NCBI GenBank assembly: GCA_021772515.1
Contig: JAJFLU010000041.1
Coordinates: forward strand, 1-52,728
Origin: Opitutales bacterium
GTDB taxonomy: Bacteria > Verrucomicrobiota > Verrucomicrobiia > Opitutales > UBA2987
Reading direction: 5' to 3'
DNA: 52,728 nt
The notes under the pieces were generated by a model. That model saw nothing but the letters and a program-made list of their open reading frames with translations. It was not told the DNA's origin and ran no database searches. This document shows, one piece after another, positions 26,928-36,307 of the stretch (its first letter is position 1; each line of letters starts with the position of its first letter). A program made the position numbers and the translations under genes.

Positions 26928-28550
26928 ATGAAACCGTTTGTCAAAGGAGATATCGATGGGTTTTTCGCAATTGCGATCGACAACCTTGTTCAACTGCTGC
27001 TTCTGCTTGGATTGCTCAATGGAGTTTTAGGTTTTTCGGCGGAAATTGTTTACGGGAGGATCTTGCCCGGCGTGGCGGTCTCTTTTTTGGTGGGAAACCT
27101 TTTTTATGCCTGGCAAGCTCTCCAATTGGCCAAAAAAACGGGCCGCACGGATGTCTGCGCCCTCCCCTATGGAATCAATACCCTGAGCTTGATCGCCTTC
27201 GTCTTTCTGGTCATGCTACCGGCCAAACAACTGGCCATAGCGCAGGGGGCAGCCGATCCCGACCGGGTGGCTTGGCATGCGGGATTGGTCGCCTGTTTCG
27301 CCACCGGCATAATCGAATTTTCATGTGCCTTTCTGGCCAAAAAAATCCGCGCCGTGACCCCGAGAGCGGCCATGATTTCCACGCTTTCGGGGGTGGGCCT
27401 GGCCTTTCTGACCCTGGGATTTCTATTCCAGCTCTTTGCCCTGCCAATAATCGGGCTACCGGCTTTGGGCCTGGTTTTTATGGTTTGTTTCGGCAAAGTG
27501 CAGTTCCTCAAGGGCACTCCGGGATTGGTGGTTGTGGTCGCGGTGGGGACCGCCTTGGCCTGGGCGACGGGGGTCGCTCCGCTGGGGGAAAAACCGCTCG
27601 AACATACCGGTATTTACCTTCCCTACCCCGTTTTGGGCGAATTATTCACCGCCCTTAAAAGTAATAATCTCCTGCCCTATCTCTCCATTATTTTGCCAAT
27701 GGGTCTCATCAGCGGCCTGGCCTCCCTCCAAAATATCGAATCGGCCGAGGCCGCGGGCGACGCCTACCCCGAAAAACCCTCCCTCATCGTCAATGGCATC
27801 GGCACCATGACTGCGGCCTGCTTCGGTTCGGCCTTTCCCACCTCGATTTACATCGGGCATCCCGGCTGGAAGGCGATGGGCGCGCGCGCCGGTTACTCCA
27901 CCCTGAACGGAATATTCGTCACCCTGATTTGTTTGACGGGCACACTTTCCCTCGTCGCCTGGGCCATTCCGATCGAAGCCGGAATCGCCATATTTATCTG
28001 GATCGGTCTGGTCCTGGTGGTGCAAGCTTTCGAAGTCACTCCGAAACGCCATTACATGGCTGTCGCAGTCGGCATGCTGCCGGGATTAGCCGCATGGGGT
28101 GTTCTCACCGCCAAAAGCACATTGCGCAGCGTGGGTTACGGATCGAATCCCGAGCAGGTTTTTTCGTCCGGTTTCCTCCCCGCCTTTCACGCCAATAACC
28201 TCTATATCGAAGGCGGATTCGCCCTCGAACAAGGATTCCTCTACACCGCCGTAATCCTCTCCGTCATCGCGGTCTATGTGATCGATCACCGCTTTCGGCT
28301 GGCCTCGATCTGGAGCCTGGTGGCGGCCCTCTTCTGCCTCGCCGGCCTCATGCACGCCTATCGTTACACCCCCGGAGACACCGTGGTAAATCTACCCCTG
28401 CTCGACCTGATGAACGGCTCCCTGACCAACAAACCGCAAGGATTGACGCAACTATTCCCCGCATGGCAATGGGCCGCCGGCTACACAGTAATGGCCATCC
28501 TCTTCTACATCACTCCCTGGATAACCCGCAAAACAGAAATTTCCCGTTAG
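26928..28550 (+). CDS. NCS2-type nucleobase permease
   Basis: The protein of about 540 residues has some 12-14 membrane helices. It starts MKPFVKGDIDGFFAIAIDNLVQ, typical of a subgroup of the xanthine/uracil/vitamin C permease family, and contains CALPYGINTLSLIAF in an early loop. The frame is open upstream to 26808 (TTG), but those extra residues look non-conserved and overlap the divergent promoter. Pairing with the deaminase suggests uptake of a purine or pyrimidine base for salvage. The substrate is not determined. Confidence 0.82.
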   Translation: MKPFVKGDIDGFFAIAIDNLVQLLLLLGLLNGVLGFSAEIVYGRILPGVAVSFLVGNLFYAWQALQLAKKTGRTDVCALPYGINTLSLIAFVFLVMLPAKQLAIAQGAADPDRVAWHAGLVACFATGIIEFSCAFLAKKIRAVTPRAAMISTLSGVGLAFLTLGFLFQLFALPIIGLPALGLVFMVCFGKVQFLKGTPGLVVVVAVGTALAWATGVAPLGEKPLEHTGIYLPYPVLGELFTALKSNNLLPYLSIILPMGLISGLASLQNIESAEAAGDAYPEKPSLIVNGIGTMTAACFGSAFPTSIYIGHPGWKAMGARAGYSTLNGIFVTLICLTGTLSLVAWAIPIEAGIAIFIWIGLVLVVQAFEVTPKRHYMAVAVGMLPGLAAWGVLTAKSTLRSVGYGSNPEQVFSSGFLPAFHANNLYIEGGFALEQGFLYTAVILSVIAVYVIDHRFRLASIWSLVAALFCLAGLMHAYRYTPGDTVVNLPLLDLMNGSLTNKPQGLTQLFPAWQWAAGYTVMAILFYITPWITRKTEISR

Positions 28551-28589
28551 GATAGCGAATGGTACCGTGGTATAAATGCGATATTAATT

Positions 28590-28607
28590 ATCTATGCAAT
28601 CTGCGGT
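28590..28607 (+). repeat. Short degenerate copy of the ATCTGTG-type repeat
   Basis: ATCTATGCAATCTGCGGT resembles the other copies at 818, 24814 and 24866. It lies in the 94-base gap between the convergent permease and nuoN genes. Confidence 0.35.
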
Positions 28608-28644
28608 AGAAATATTCTGAAAACAGGGAGGCGGAAGGAGGAAT

Positions 28645-30168
28645 TTAGAGCAGGTAGCTGAGGGCTCCTTGATAGAAGCCGAGGATCAGGGTACCCGCCG
28701 TTAAGCAGCCGAGGACAATGCGGTGGGAACTGGTAGCTGGAAACTGATCGGGGCCATAAGGTGTTTCTTCACTTTTTATGGAAACCAGGCGGGGTTTGAA
28801 GTAGGCCTCCATAATCCATCCGAAATAGTAGTAAATGGATATCACCACCCCAAGGACCGCCACTCCCAAAATTCCGTAAAGCCCGGCTTTGAAAGCAGCG
28901 ATGAAAATGAGCAGTTTCCCGATGAACCCCGCGAGCGGCGGGATACCAGCAAGCGAGCCCAGGCCGATTGCCAAAACGGCCCCGTAAAATGGATTCTCAC
29001 GGGCCAGGTTCTTGAAGTCATCGAGCGACAAATTCCCATCTTCCATCGGGGCAAGTTGATTCATGATACCAAAAACGGCGAAGGAGGCCAACAGGTAGGT
29101 AAACAGGTAAAAAACAACCGCATTGGCAGCCCAGGGCACCGTGAATGAGGCGACCACTCCGAGTAATAGATAACCGGCGTGGGCGATGCCGGAAAGCCCC
29201 ATCAGGCGTTTGACATTTCGCTGGGAAAGAGCGCCCAGATTGCCAAACAGGATGGTCAATATGGCTATGGCACCAAGAAATGGAACCAGCATTTCTTTCA
29301 GCGGGGCAAACGGGCCTTGCGCGAGGTTGATCAAAACTATGAAACCGCCGGCTTTCGAGGCCACCGCGAGGAAGGCCGTGACAGGAGTCGGAGCGCCTTG
29401 ATAGACATCGGGAATCCATATTTGAAAGGGAACCGCGCCGATTTTGAAAGCCAATCCGCAAAGAACCAGAACCGTTCCGGCGAGAACCAGAATATTATCC
29501 GGATTTGCGGCAATGAATACTTTCAACAACGCAAAGTTCATGGGATCCCCGCTCGACCCCGGCAGTTGGGGGTTGCCTCCCGCGCCGTAGAGAAGAACGA
29601 TTCCAAAGAGAAGCAGGGACGAACTGAACGCCCCTAAAATCAGGTATTTCAATCCTGCCTCCAGAGAGAAACTGCTCTTTCGAGAGTAGGCAACCAGGAT
29701 GTAGAACCCCACTGTAACGGTTTCCAGGGCGACAAACAGGAGCACAAAATTATGGCTTTGGGCCAGGAGCATGAGACCCGCCGTGACTATCAAAATCAGA
29801 TGAAAAAACTCGACTTTGGGCAGACCCCGTCTATCCGCGTATTGAATCCCCATATGACAAACCAGCAGCGAGCATAACAGGAAAAAGAAGCGCAATACCT
29901 CACCGCGCATGGAGTGAATCAAGAGCCCGTTGAATGACGTTAGGTCACTCACAGCGCCGCCCATTGATGAATGGCCGATTCCAACCACGAGAATGATCGC
30001 CTGCCCCCAGAGCGCCAATCGCGGTATCAGATCGTGGCGTTTTTTTGGCAAAACCAGTTCCAGAACAAGTAGCAAAAGGGCCAGTACGCCGAGTGATATT
30101 TCGGGCAAAATTGACAACCAGGTATTATCCTGCGCCATCTCGTAGTAATTTGCCAATTGGTTATTCAT
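28645..30168 (-). CDS. nuoN: NADH-quinone oxidoreductase subunit N
   Basis: One of the three antiporter-like proton-pumping subunits of complex I. The 507 residues have about 14 membrane helices, with LFVALETVTVGFYILVAYSR carrying the conserved helix-5 Glu. Downstream it has a Lys-containing helix and KIGAVPFQIWIPDVYQGAPTPVTAFLAV, diagnostic of NuoN. It overlaps nuoM by 4 bases and is the last gene of the operon. Length is normal. Confidence 0.97.
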   Translation of the reverse strand: MNNQLANYYEMAQDNTWLSILPEISLGVLALLLLVLELVLPKKRHDLIPRLALWGQAIILVVGIGHSSMGGAVSDLTSFNGLLIHSMRGEVLRFFFLLCSLLVCHMGIQYADRRGLPKVEFFHLILIVTAGLMLLAQSHNFVLLFVALETVTVGFYILVAYSRKSSFSLEAGLKYLILGAFSSSLLLFGIVLLYGAGGNPQLPGSSGDPMNFALLKVFIAANPDNILVLAGTVLVLCGLAFKIGAVPFQIWIPDVYQGAPTPVTAFLAVASKAGGFIVLINLAQGPFAPLKEMLVPFLGAIAILTILFGNLGALSQRNVKRLMGLSGIAHAGYLLLGVVASFTVPWAANAVVFYLFTYLLASFAVFGIMNQLAPMEDGNLSLDDFKNLARENPFYGAVLAIGLGSLAGIPPLAGFIGKLLIFIAAFKAGLYGILGVAVLGVVISIYYYFGWIMEAYFKPRLVSIKSEETPYGPDQFPATSSHRIVLGCLTAGTLILGFYQGALSYLL

Positions 30169-31826
30169 AGCCTGGATGGGGGTAGATTTTCATCCAACTT
30201 CTCGGATTCGAGCGGATCGAAAATCAAGTCCTGTGGAATTGGGTATTCCTCAATAACCAGCGTCGGGTTATTCGAAGGGTATAGCGCCGTGAGGTTGTTA
30301 TCAAGGGTGTCGGAAATTGCCCGGGGCCAGAATCCGATAAGGATGAGAGTCGTTAAAAGCACAAGGGCCGGGAGGCGCTCCCCAAATCGGATATCGCCCA
30401 TCTCGGTCTTTTCATCAAAGGCCTTCGGTAAATCTCCAAAAAAGATGTTTCGTGCCGCCCGCAGGCCATAGAGAGCAGAGATCAAAATCCCAGCCACGGC
30501 TGGAACAATCAGCCAGGGTTGAAATTTCCAGATACCGATGAAAATACCGAGTTCACCCCAAAAATTGGCAAACCCGGGTAGCCCGGCATTGGCAAAAACT
30601 CCCATCGCAAAAAAACAGGTCAGAACCGGCATTTTTCGGCAGAGCCCGCCCATTTCGTGCATTTCACAGGTTCCGGTTCGCCGGTAAATACAATCCGCCA
30701 GCATGAAAAGCAAGGCGACGGAAAGTCCGTGGGCAAACATCAATAATACCGCCCCGCCCACACCAATCACGGAAAAACAGGCGATACCCAGAAACGCATA
30801 CCCCATGTGCATGACCGAGCTGTAACCGATCATTTGCTTTAAGTCGCGCTGCCCAACCGTGGCCAAGCCGATCAAAATGATATTTCCCAGAGCAAGCCAG
30901 ATGAGAAGGCCCGTCCATTGACTCGCACCAAAGGGTAGCAGCGGAGCGCCGATTTGGATCAGGCCATAGAGTCCGAATTTTTTCAGAACCCCTGCATGCA
31001 TCATGGCGACCGGCGCGGGGGCGGCCCCGTAAGCGCGGGGAGCCCAACTATGGAAAGGCCATAGCGATACGAGGATACCGAACCCGAAAAGAAGGAGCGC
31101 ATAGGCATTGTCCTGGAAAATTTCCGACAGGGGATTCTCGCTGAAATACTCGCGCATCGAAATGATATCGAAGGAGTTCAAGCCGCTGCCGGAATACAGG
31201 GCAAGAAGGCCAATGAGCGAAAGGAGAGCCCCAAGGGTGAGGTAAATCGCCATTTCCATGGCCGCCGAACGCCTCCCCCGGCCCCCCCACACGGCAATCA
31301 TAATGAAGGTCGGAATAAGCGCTATCTCATGAAAAAAGTAGTAAAAGAAAAGGTCGATTGAAGCAAAAATTCCCATCAACCCACCCTGCATGAAGAGCAG
31401 TAAAATCAGGTATTGACGGAGGCGATCCACTTTGGAGTTGATGGCGTAAATTCCCGCCGCCAGTCCGACAATTCCGGCAAGGAGATAAAGCGGAAGCGAT
31501 ATGCCGTTAAGCCCCAGTTTCAGGCTGATTCCAAAATTTTCCAGCCCTGTGGGTGTGTCGGAGGCAAATGCGTAGTCCGAGTAGTGACCCACAAAATATA
31601 CATACCAAAGCCAAACGGAAATCAGGGCCGGAGCAACAAATCCAGCCACGGCCAGGATTCGCACAAATTTTTTGGACAAACCACCGGCCGCTAACAGGAC
31701 AAACGCGACGAGCAGCGGGATGTCAATGGACACCAGCAGGAGGGAGGCATTGAGCGCTTTTCCACGAAACAGCACAATGTCGAGGATTCCCTCCAATGCT
31801 TCTGCGATTGTGTGATAAAATTCCAT
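30165..31826 (-). CDS. nuoM: NADH-quinone oxidoreductase subunit M
   Basis: This antiporter-like membrane-arm subunit has 553 residues. It shows FHEIALIPTFIMIAVWG (conserved Glu of helix 5) and FHSWAPRAYGAAPAPVAMMHAGVLKKFGLYG. Length is slightly above the usual 490-520, with an extra hydrophilic tail of about 40 residues after the last helix (IPQDLIFDPLESEKLDENLPP). It lies 31 bases after nuoL. Confidence 0.97.
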   Translation of the reverse strand: MEFYHTIAEALEGILDIVLFRGKALNASLLLVSIDIPLLVAFVLLAAGGLSKKFVRILAVAGFVAPALISVWLWYVYFVGHYSDYAFASDTPTGLENFGISLKLGLNGISLPLYLLAGIVGLAAGIYAINSKVDRLRQYLILLLFMQGGLMGIFASIDLFFYYFFHEIALIPTFIMIAVWGGRGRRSAAMEMAIYLTLGALLSLIGLLALYSGSGLNSFDIISMREYFSENPLSEIFQDNAYALLLFGFGILVSLWPFHSWAPRAYGAAPAPVAMMHAGVLKKFGLYGLIQIGAPLLPFGASQWTGLLIWLALGNIILIGLATVGQRDLKQMIGYSSVMHMGYAFLGIACFSVIGVGGAVLLMFAHGLSVALLFMLADCIYRRTGTCEMHEMGGLCRKMPVLTCFFAMGVFANAGLPGFANFWGELGIFIGIWKFQPWLIVPAVAGILISALYGLRAARNIFFGDLPKAFDEKTEMGDIRFGERLPALVLLTTLILIGFWPRAISDTLDNNLTALYPSNNPTLVIEEYPIPQDLIFDPLESEKLDENLPPSRL

Positions 31827-31857
31827 TTGTCAGACGATATTTCCCGAAAATCAAAAC

Positions 31858-33747
31858 CTAAAACCACCCGGCGGCCAGCGCCCAAAACAGGAGCAATCCG
31901 CCGAAAAACCAATATACATAGCCATGCAGACTGCCCACATGCGTAGCCCTCACAAAAATGCCCACAAGACCGGTCAATCCGGCAGTCCCGCGCACCATGA
32001 GCCCCGAAATAAATAATTGGTCGAAAAAGCCGAGAAGTTCTGCCACCGGCTGCTGAATTTTCTCGATATACCACCCGTAAATCTCATCGAAATAGAGCCG
32101 CGCCTTCAAAAAAGCAAAGAGGCGGGGCGCGAATTTATTCAACCGGTCTTCGGAAGCGCCGGGTTTGTAATAGAGCATCGCCCCGACCAATCCGAGAATG
32201 GAAAACCCTGCGGAAAGTGCGACCATCAGGGTGTGGTCGGCTCCATGAGCTTCGGGTAATTTTTCCAGCAATTGCTGAACACCCGCCGGATACAGTTGAA
32301 CCATGCCCCCGATAAAAGTGGAACCCAAACCGAGCACCGCCAGGGGGAGAACCATAAATATCGAGCTTTCTTTGGCATTTTCCGCGGATTCCGATTTGGC
32401 CTCTCCAAAAAATACGATGAACCAGAGCCGCCCCATATAGAGAGCGGTGAGGATGGCAGAAAATGCCAATATTCCGTAAATGGGCGCGTTACTCTTCAAC
32501 GCGAGGTAAAGTATGGGGTCTTTGCTCCAGAAACCCGCCCCTATCCAGGGAACTCCCGAAATGGCAATCACACCGATGGTGAAAAAGAGGAAGGTCCAAG
32601 GCATTCGCCGGTAGAGGCCGCCCATTTTGAAAATATCCTGCTCGTGGTGGCAGGCATTGATAATCGACCCGGAGCCAAGAAAGAGAAGCGCCTTAAAAAA
32701 TGCGTGGGTGGTGAGGTGAAACATGGCGGCGGCAACACCCGCATAGAACCCGAATTCGAGCATTTCCGCGACACCCGCTTGGGTGCCCACTCCAAATATG
32801 GCCACCATATAGCCGAGTTGCGAAAGAGTGGAAAAGGCCAGTATGCGTTTGATGTCGTTTTGCGCCAGCGCGCTGAAGGCGGCGAAAATAGCAGTTATCG
32901 CACCAACCCAGGCAATGACCATTAGCACGTCCTGTGTGAATATAAAATAAACACGGCACAGAAAATAAACTCCCGCCGCAACCATCGTGGCCGCATGTAT
33001 GAGGGCGGAAACCGGAGTCGGCCCTTCCATGGCATCCGGCAGCCAGACATGCAGCGGCATTTGTGCTGATTTTCCAAGCACACCGCAGAGCAGGCAAAGT
33101 CCCATTCCGGTAATCAACAAATTCGGATTTAGAAAAAGAAGGCTCTCCAGTTCAGCCAAATCCACCGTCCCGTAATGCCAATAGCACCAGATTATCCCGA
33201 TCAAAAAGCCGAAATCCCCCACGCGGTTGACCAAAAAGGCTTTCTTGGCCGCCTCTGCCGCCGAGTTCTTCTCGAAATAATGGCCTATCAACAAATAGGA
33301 ACTGAATCCAACCAGTTCCCAGAAAATAAAGAGCATGAACAAATTGTCGGCCAAAACGATCCCGAGCATAGAAAACATAAAGAACGATAACCCGCCGAAA
33401 TAACGCCCCCGGGCCTCGTCATCGGCCATATAACCCATGCTGAAAAGGTGAATCCAGAATCCCACAAAGCTGACCACCAACAGCATGAGGGCCGAGAGTT
33501 GGTTGAAGTGAAAACCCATCGATATGGACAGGCCCCCAAGGCTCAGCCAATTGCAGGAAACATGCAGGGTTTTCACCTCCGAAAAATATAGTGCATAGAG
33601 CGAAAACAACATGACAATGCCTGCTGCTCCGACCGAAAGAACGGATGCCACACTGCCCTTTCGACGGAAAAATACAATGGTCAGCAAGGCCGAGGCGAGG
33701 GGCGCCAGCAAGATGACCAAAAGGATTTGTGTCAGGCTCATAATCAA
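31858..33747 (-). CDS. nuoL: NADH-quinone oxidoreductase subunit L
   Basis: This distal proton-pumping subunit of complex I has 629 residues. It shows [57 protein letters not shown] and the long lateral helix region near the C-terminus. It overlaps nuoK by 4 bases. All features are normal for the family. Confidence 0.98.
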   Translation of the reverse strand: MIMSLTQILLVILLAPLASALLTIVFFRRKGSVASVLSVGAAGIVMLFSLYALYFSEVKTLHVSCNWLSLGGLSISMGFHFNQLSALMLLVVSFVGFWIHLFSMGYMADDEARGRYFGGLSFFMFSMLGIVLADNLFMLFIFWELVGFSSYLLIGHYFEKNSAAEAAKKAFLVNRVGDFGFLIGIIWCYWHYGTVDLAELESLLFLNPNLLITGMGLCLLCGVLGKSAQMPLHVWLPDAMEGPTPVSALIHAATMVAAGVYFLCRVYFIFTQDVLMVIAWVGAITAIFAAFSALAQNDIKRILAFSTLSQLGYMVAIFGVGTQAGVAEMLEFGFYAGVAAAMFHLTTHAFFKALLFLGSGSIINACHHEQDIFKMGGLYRRMPWTFLFFTIGVIAISGVPWIGAGFWSKDPILYLALKSNAPIYGILAFSAILTALYMGRLWFIVFFGEAKSESAENAKESSIFMVLPLAVLGLGSTFIGGMVQLYPAGVQQLLEKLPEAHGADHTLMVALSAGFSILGLVGAMLYYKPGASEDRLNKFAPRLFAFLKARLYFDEIYGWYIEKIQQPVAELLGFFDQLFISGLMVRGTAGLTGLVGIFVRATHVGSLHGYVYWFFGGLLLFWALAAGWF

Positions 33748-34064
33748 TTATTCAAAGTGTTCAATTCACTCACGAAAACGGTTCCGCCTTTACGATAAAG
33801 GGCCACGATGATAGCCAACCCCACGGCCACTTCCGCCGCCGCCACGGTGATGATAAAAAATACGAAAACCGGCCCATCCATCATGGTATGCTCGGGTGTT
33901 GCATTGTAGCGGGAAAAACTGACCAAAGCCAGGTTGACGGCGTTCAGCATCAACTCCAGCGACATGTAAATAACCAAGGTATTGCGGCGCAATAGAACGC
34001 CGAAAACCCCGATGGCAAAGAGAAGCCCGGAAACGGTTAAGAACGCATTTAACCCGACTGTCAT
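33744..34064 (-). CDS. nuoK: NADH-quinone oxidoreductase subunit K
   Basis: A 106-residue, three-helix subunit of the membrane arm. The two buried glutamates used in proton transfer are visible in [15 protein letters not shown] and [17 protein letters not shown]. It overlaps both neighbours, nuoJ and nuoL, by 4 bases, so translation is coupled. Confidence 0.97.
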   Translation of the reverse strand: MTVGLNAFLTVSGLLFAIGVFGVLLRRNTLVIYMSLELMLNAVNLALVSFSRYNATPEHTMMDGPVFVFFIITVAAAEVAVGLAIIVALYRKGGTVFVSELNTLNN

Positions 34065-34603
34065 TGCGCTACCTCCTCTCCTTTTTTCACGGATTGAGGG
34101 GCGGTGGATTGCCCGCCCTTGCTGATGTAGATTACACCCACCATGGCGGCCAGAAGAAGGAATCCGATCAGTTGAAAAGCCAGCATATATTTGGTGAAAA
34201 GCTCGTAACCGAAATTACGCGATAGCGCGGCCGCAGTCTGAATCGGGAGATCCGGTTCGGGACCGCCAAGGCCGGAGGCAAATAGAGCCAGAACACCCAA
34301 AACCATCAGGGCAAAGGCCAAACTTCCAGCCACTACACTCAACACCCGAGGGCGAATTTTCTCCGATCCCTCCACATCGAGCAGCATGATGACAAACAGA
34401 AACAGCACAACCACCGCTCCGGCATAAACCAAAACTTGAATTACAGCCAAAAAGAAGGATTCCAGCAAAACGAAAAGCGCGGCTATTCCTACAAAGGCGA
34501 CAATCAGAAACATTGCGCCGTTGACAGGATTTCTACTGGCAACCACCAGAAAAGCGGAAACAAGAATTCCGGCAGAAAAAATATAAAAGAGGATGTCTTC
34601 CAT
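34061..34603 (-). CDS. nuoJ: NADH-quinone oxidoreductase subunit J
   Basis: A 180-residue, five-helix membrane-arm subunit. [40 protein letters not shown] matches the conserved helix-3 pi-bulge region of NuoJ. A polar tail with [10 protein letters not shown] follows the last helix. It lies 36 bases downstream of nuoI. Confidence 0.95.
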   Translation of the reverse strand: MEDILFYIFSAGILVSAFLVVASRNPVNGAMFLIVAFVGIAALFVLLESFFLAVIQVLVYAGAVVVLFLFVIMLLDVEGSEKIRPRVLSVVAGSLAFALMVLGVLALFASGLGGPEPDLPIQTAAALSRNFGYELFTKYMLAFQLIGFLLLAAMVGVIYISKGGQSTAPQSVKKGEEVAQ

Positions 34604-34639
34604 TTTCAGCCTTTCGCGAGGGTGAGTGATGTAAATTGT

Positions 34640-35182
34640 TCAACCATGAGCTTTTGCTTCCTCTGCTGCCTGTTGTTTTTTACCCCATTTATTGTGCTGA
34701 TCGGGAAAGGTTCCGCCCATCTCATATAATTTTGCTTTTGGGAATACCATTTCCTCACGGCTATAGCCGGAGAGGGAGAAATCGTTTTGCAAAAAGATAG
34801 CCTCCTCGGGGCAAACTTCCTGGCAAAAGCCGCAGTAGATACACCTCAGCATATCGATATCGAACTGCTTGGGGGCTTTTTCCACATGGGCGTAATCGGC
34901 ATCCTCGGGTATTTCCCCCGGCTGGATGCGAATCGCCTTGGGTGGGCAGACAAATTCGCAGAGTTGACAGGATACGCATTTCTCCCGCCCTTTGGGATCT
35001 TTTACCAGAGTGGGAATTCCGCGATAGCCTTCGGGAATTACCGGGCGCACATCCGGGTATTCGAGAGTTACCTTTTTCTGGAAGAGATTCCACAAGGTAA
35101 TCTTCAAACCCGTGATGATTTGGGGAAGATAGGTCCTTTCCGCCCAATTGAGGGGCTTTCGCTCTAATATTTTAAAGGCCAT
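34640..35182 (-). CDS. nuoI: NADH-quinone oxidoreductase subunit I
   Basis: This peripheral-arm ferredoxin-like subunit holds clusters N6a and N6b. The 180 residues carry two 4Fe-4S motifs, CVSCQLCEFVCP and CIYCGFCQEVCP, after an amphipathic N-terminal helix. A C-terminal extension rich in Lys and Glu follows. It lies between nuoH and nuoJ. Confidence 0.97.
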   Translation of the reverse strand: MAFKILERKPLNWAERTYLPQIITGLKITLWNLFQKKVTLEYPDVRPVIPEGYRGIPTLVKDPKGREKCVSCQLCEFVCPPKAIRIQPGEIPEDADYAHVEKAPKQFDIDMLRCIYCGFCQEVCPEEAIFLQNDFSLSGYSREEMVFPKAKLYEMGGTFPDQHNKWGKKQQAAEEAKAHG

Positions 35183-35221
35183 AGCGGTCGGAAAAAAAAT
35201 TAACTGCCAAAAGAATTTGCA

Positions 35222-36307
35222 TCAAACGAACCAGTTATCAAATAATGCGATAAAAATTGCGTTAAGGACAAGATTGGCGAGAGCCAGAGGCAGAAGCACC
35301 GTCCATCCCAGCCGCATGACTTGGTCGTAGCGGAATCTCGGTAATGTCCACCGAATCCACATGAAGAAAAATACTACCGTAAACACCTTGAGCAAAAACC
35401 AGAGGGTGGATAAAACGCCACCGACCCAACCGCCGGGCCAGGGTGACGGCAGCCCCGGGAAAAAATTCCAGCCGCCGAGAAACAGGACGGTTAACACCCC
35501 GGAGCCGATCACGATGTGGGTGTATTCGGCCACGAAAAAGAGCCCGAACTTCATCGACCCGTATTCGGTATTGTAGCCGGCCACCAGTTCGGTTTCCGCC
35601 TCCGGCATATCAAAGGGCAGCCGGTTGGTTTCCGCAAAAAGGGCGACCAGGAAAATCAGGGCCGACAAGGGCTGCCAGATCACCATCCATAATTGATCCT
35701 GCGACTGCACCACATTGAAGAGGCTCATTCCGGTTTCGGAACCGGGTGCATTGGCCCACAAAAAGGCCGGAAGAATGGAAAGCCCCATGGCCAACTCATA
35801 GGAAATCATTTGGGCTGAACCACGGATGCCGCCCAAAAAGGGGTATTTGCTGTTCGCCGACCACCCGGCCAGAATGATTCCGTAAACTCCCAGCGAGGAT
35901 ACCGCCAGCAGGAAGAGCATCCCAATATCGAGGTTTGCCAGCACCAGAGGCTGCCCGTCCATTTCCCCAAAAGGCAGCACCGCCATCGTGGTCATGGCCG
36001 GGATAAATGCCACACAGGGAGCCAGAAAATAGTAAACCAGGTTCACATGGCCGGGAATCGGATCTTCCTTGAAAATGAATTTCAAGCCATCCGCGACCGG
36101 TTGAAATACTCCCAGGCGAGTCAGCATTTTGCCCAAAATCGGTATGTACCCAATCACCGGAAATGCGGTTCGATTCGGCCCATAGCGTCCCTGAATCCAA
36201 CCCGCGATTTTTCGCTCCGCCAGGACGGCATAGGCAGCAATAACCACGACCACCGCTACCATGAGCACAGCTTTAATCAGGGCGATAAGTACCGGTAAAT
36301 AGTTCAT
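35222..36307 (-). CDS. nuoH: NADH-quinone oxidoreductase subunit H
   Basis: This membrane subunit at the quinone site has 361 residues. Helix 1 ends in VLAERKIAGWIQGRYGPNR. The quinone-chamber helices contain FQPVADGLKFIFKED and ETNRLPFDMPEAETELVAGYNTEYG. About ten residues (AFPVIGYIPILGKMLTRLG) are inserted between PNR and the FQP motif compared with the E. coli pattern. It overlaps nuoG by 4 bases. Confidence 0.97.
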   Translation of the reverse strand: MNYLPVLIALIKAVLMVAVVVVIAAYAVLAERKIAGWIQGRYGPNRTAFPVIGYIPILGKMLTRLGVFQPVADGLKFIFKEDPIPGHVNLVYYFLAPCVAFIPAMTTMAVLPFGEMDGQPLVLANLDIGMLFLLAVSSLGVYGIILAGWSANSKYPFLGGIRGSAQMISYELAMGLSILPAFLWANAPGSETGMSLFNVVQSQDQLWMVIWQPLSALIFLVALFAETNRLPFDMPEAETELVAGYNTEYGSMKFGLFFVAEYTHIVIGSGVLTVLFLGGWNFFPGLPSPWPGGWVGGVLSTLWFLLKVFTVVFFFMWIRWTLPRFRYDQVMRLGWTVLLPLALANLVLNAIFIALFDNWFV

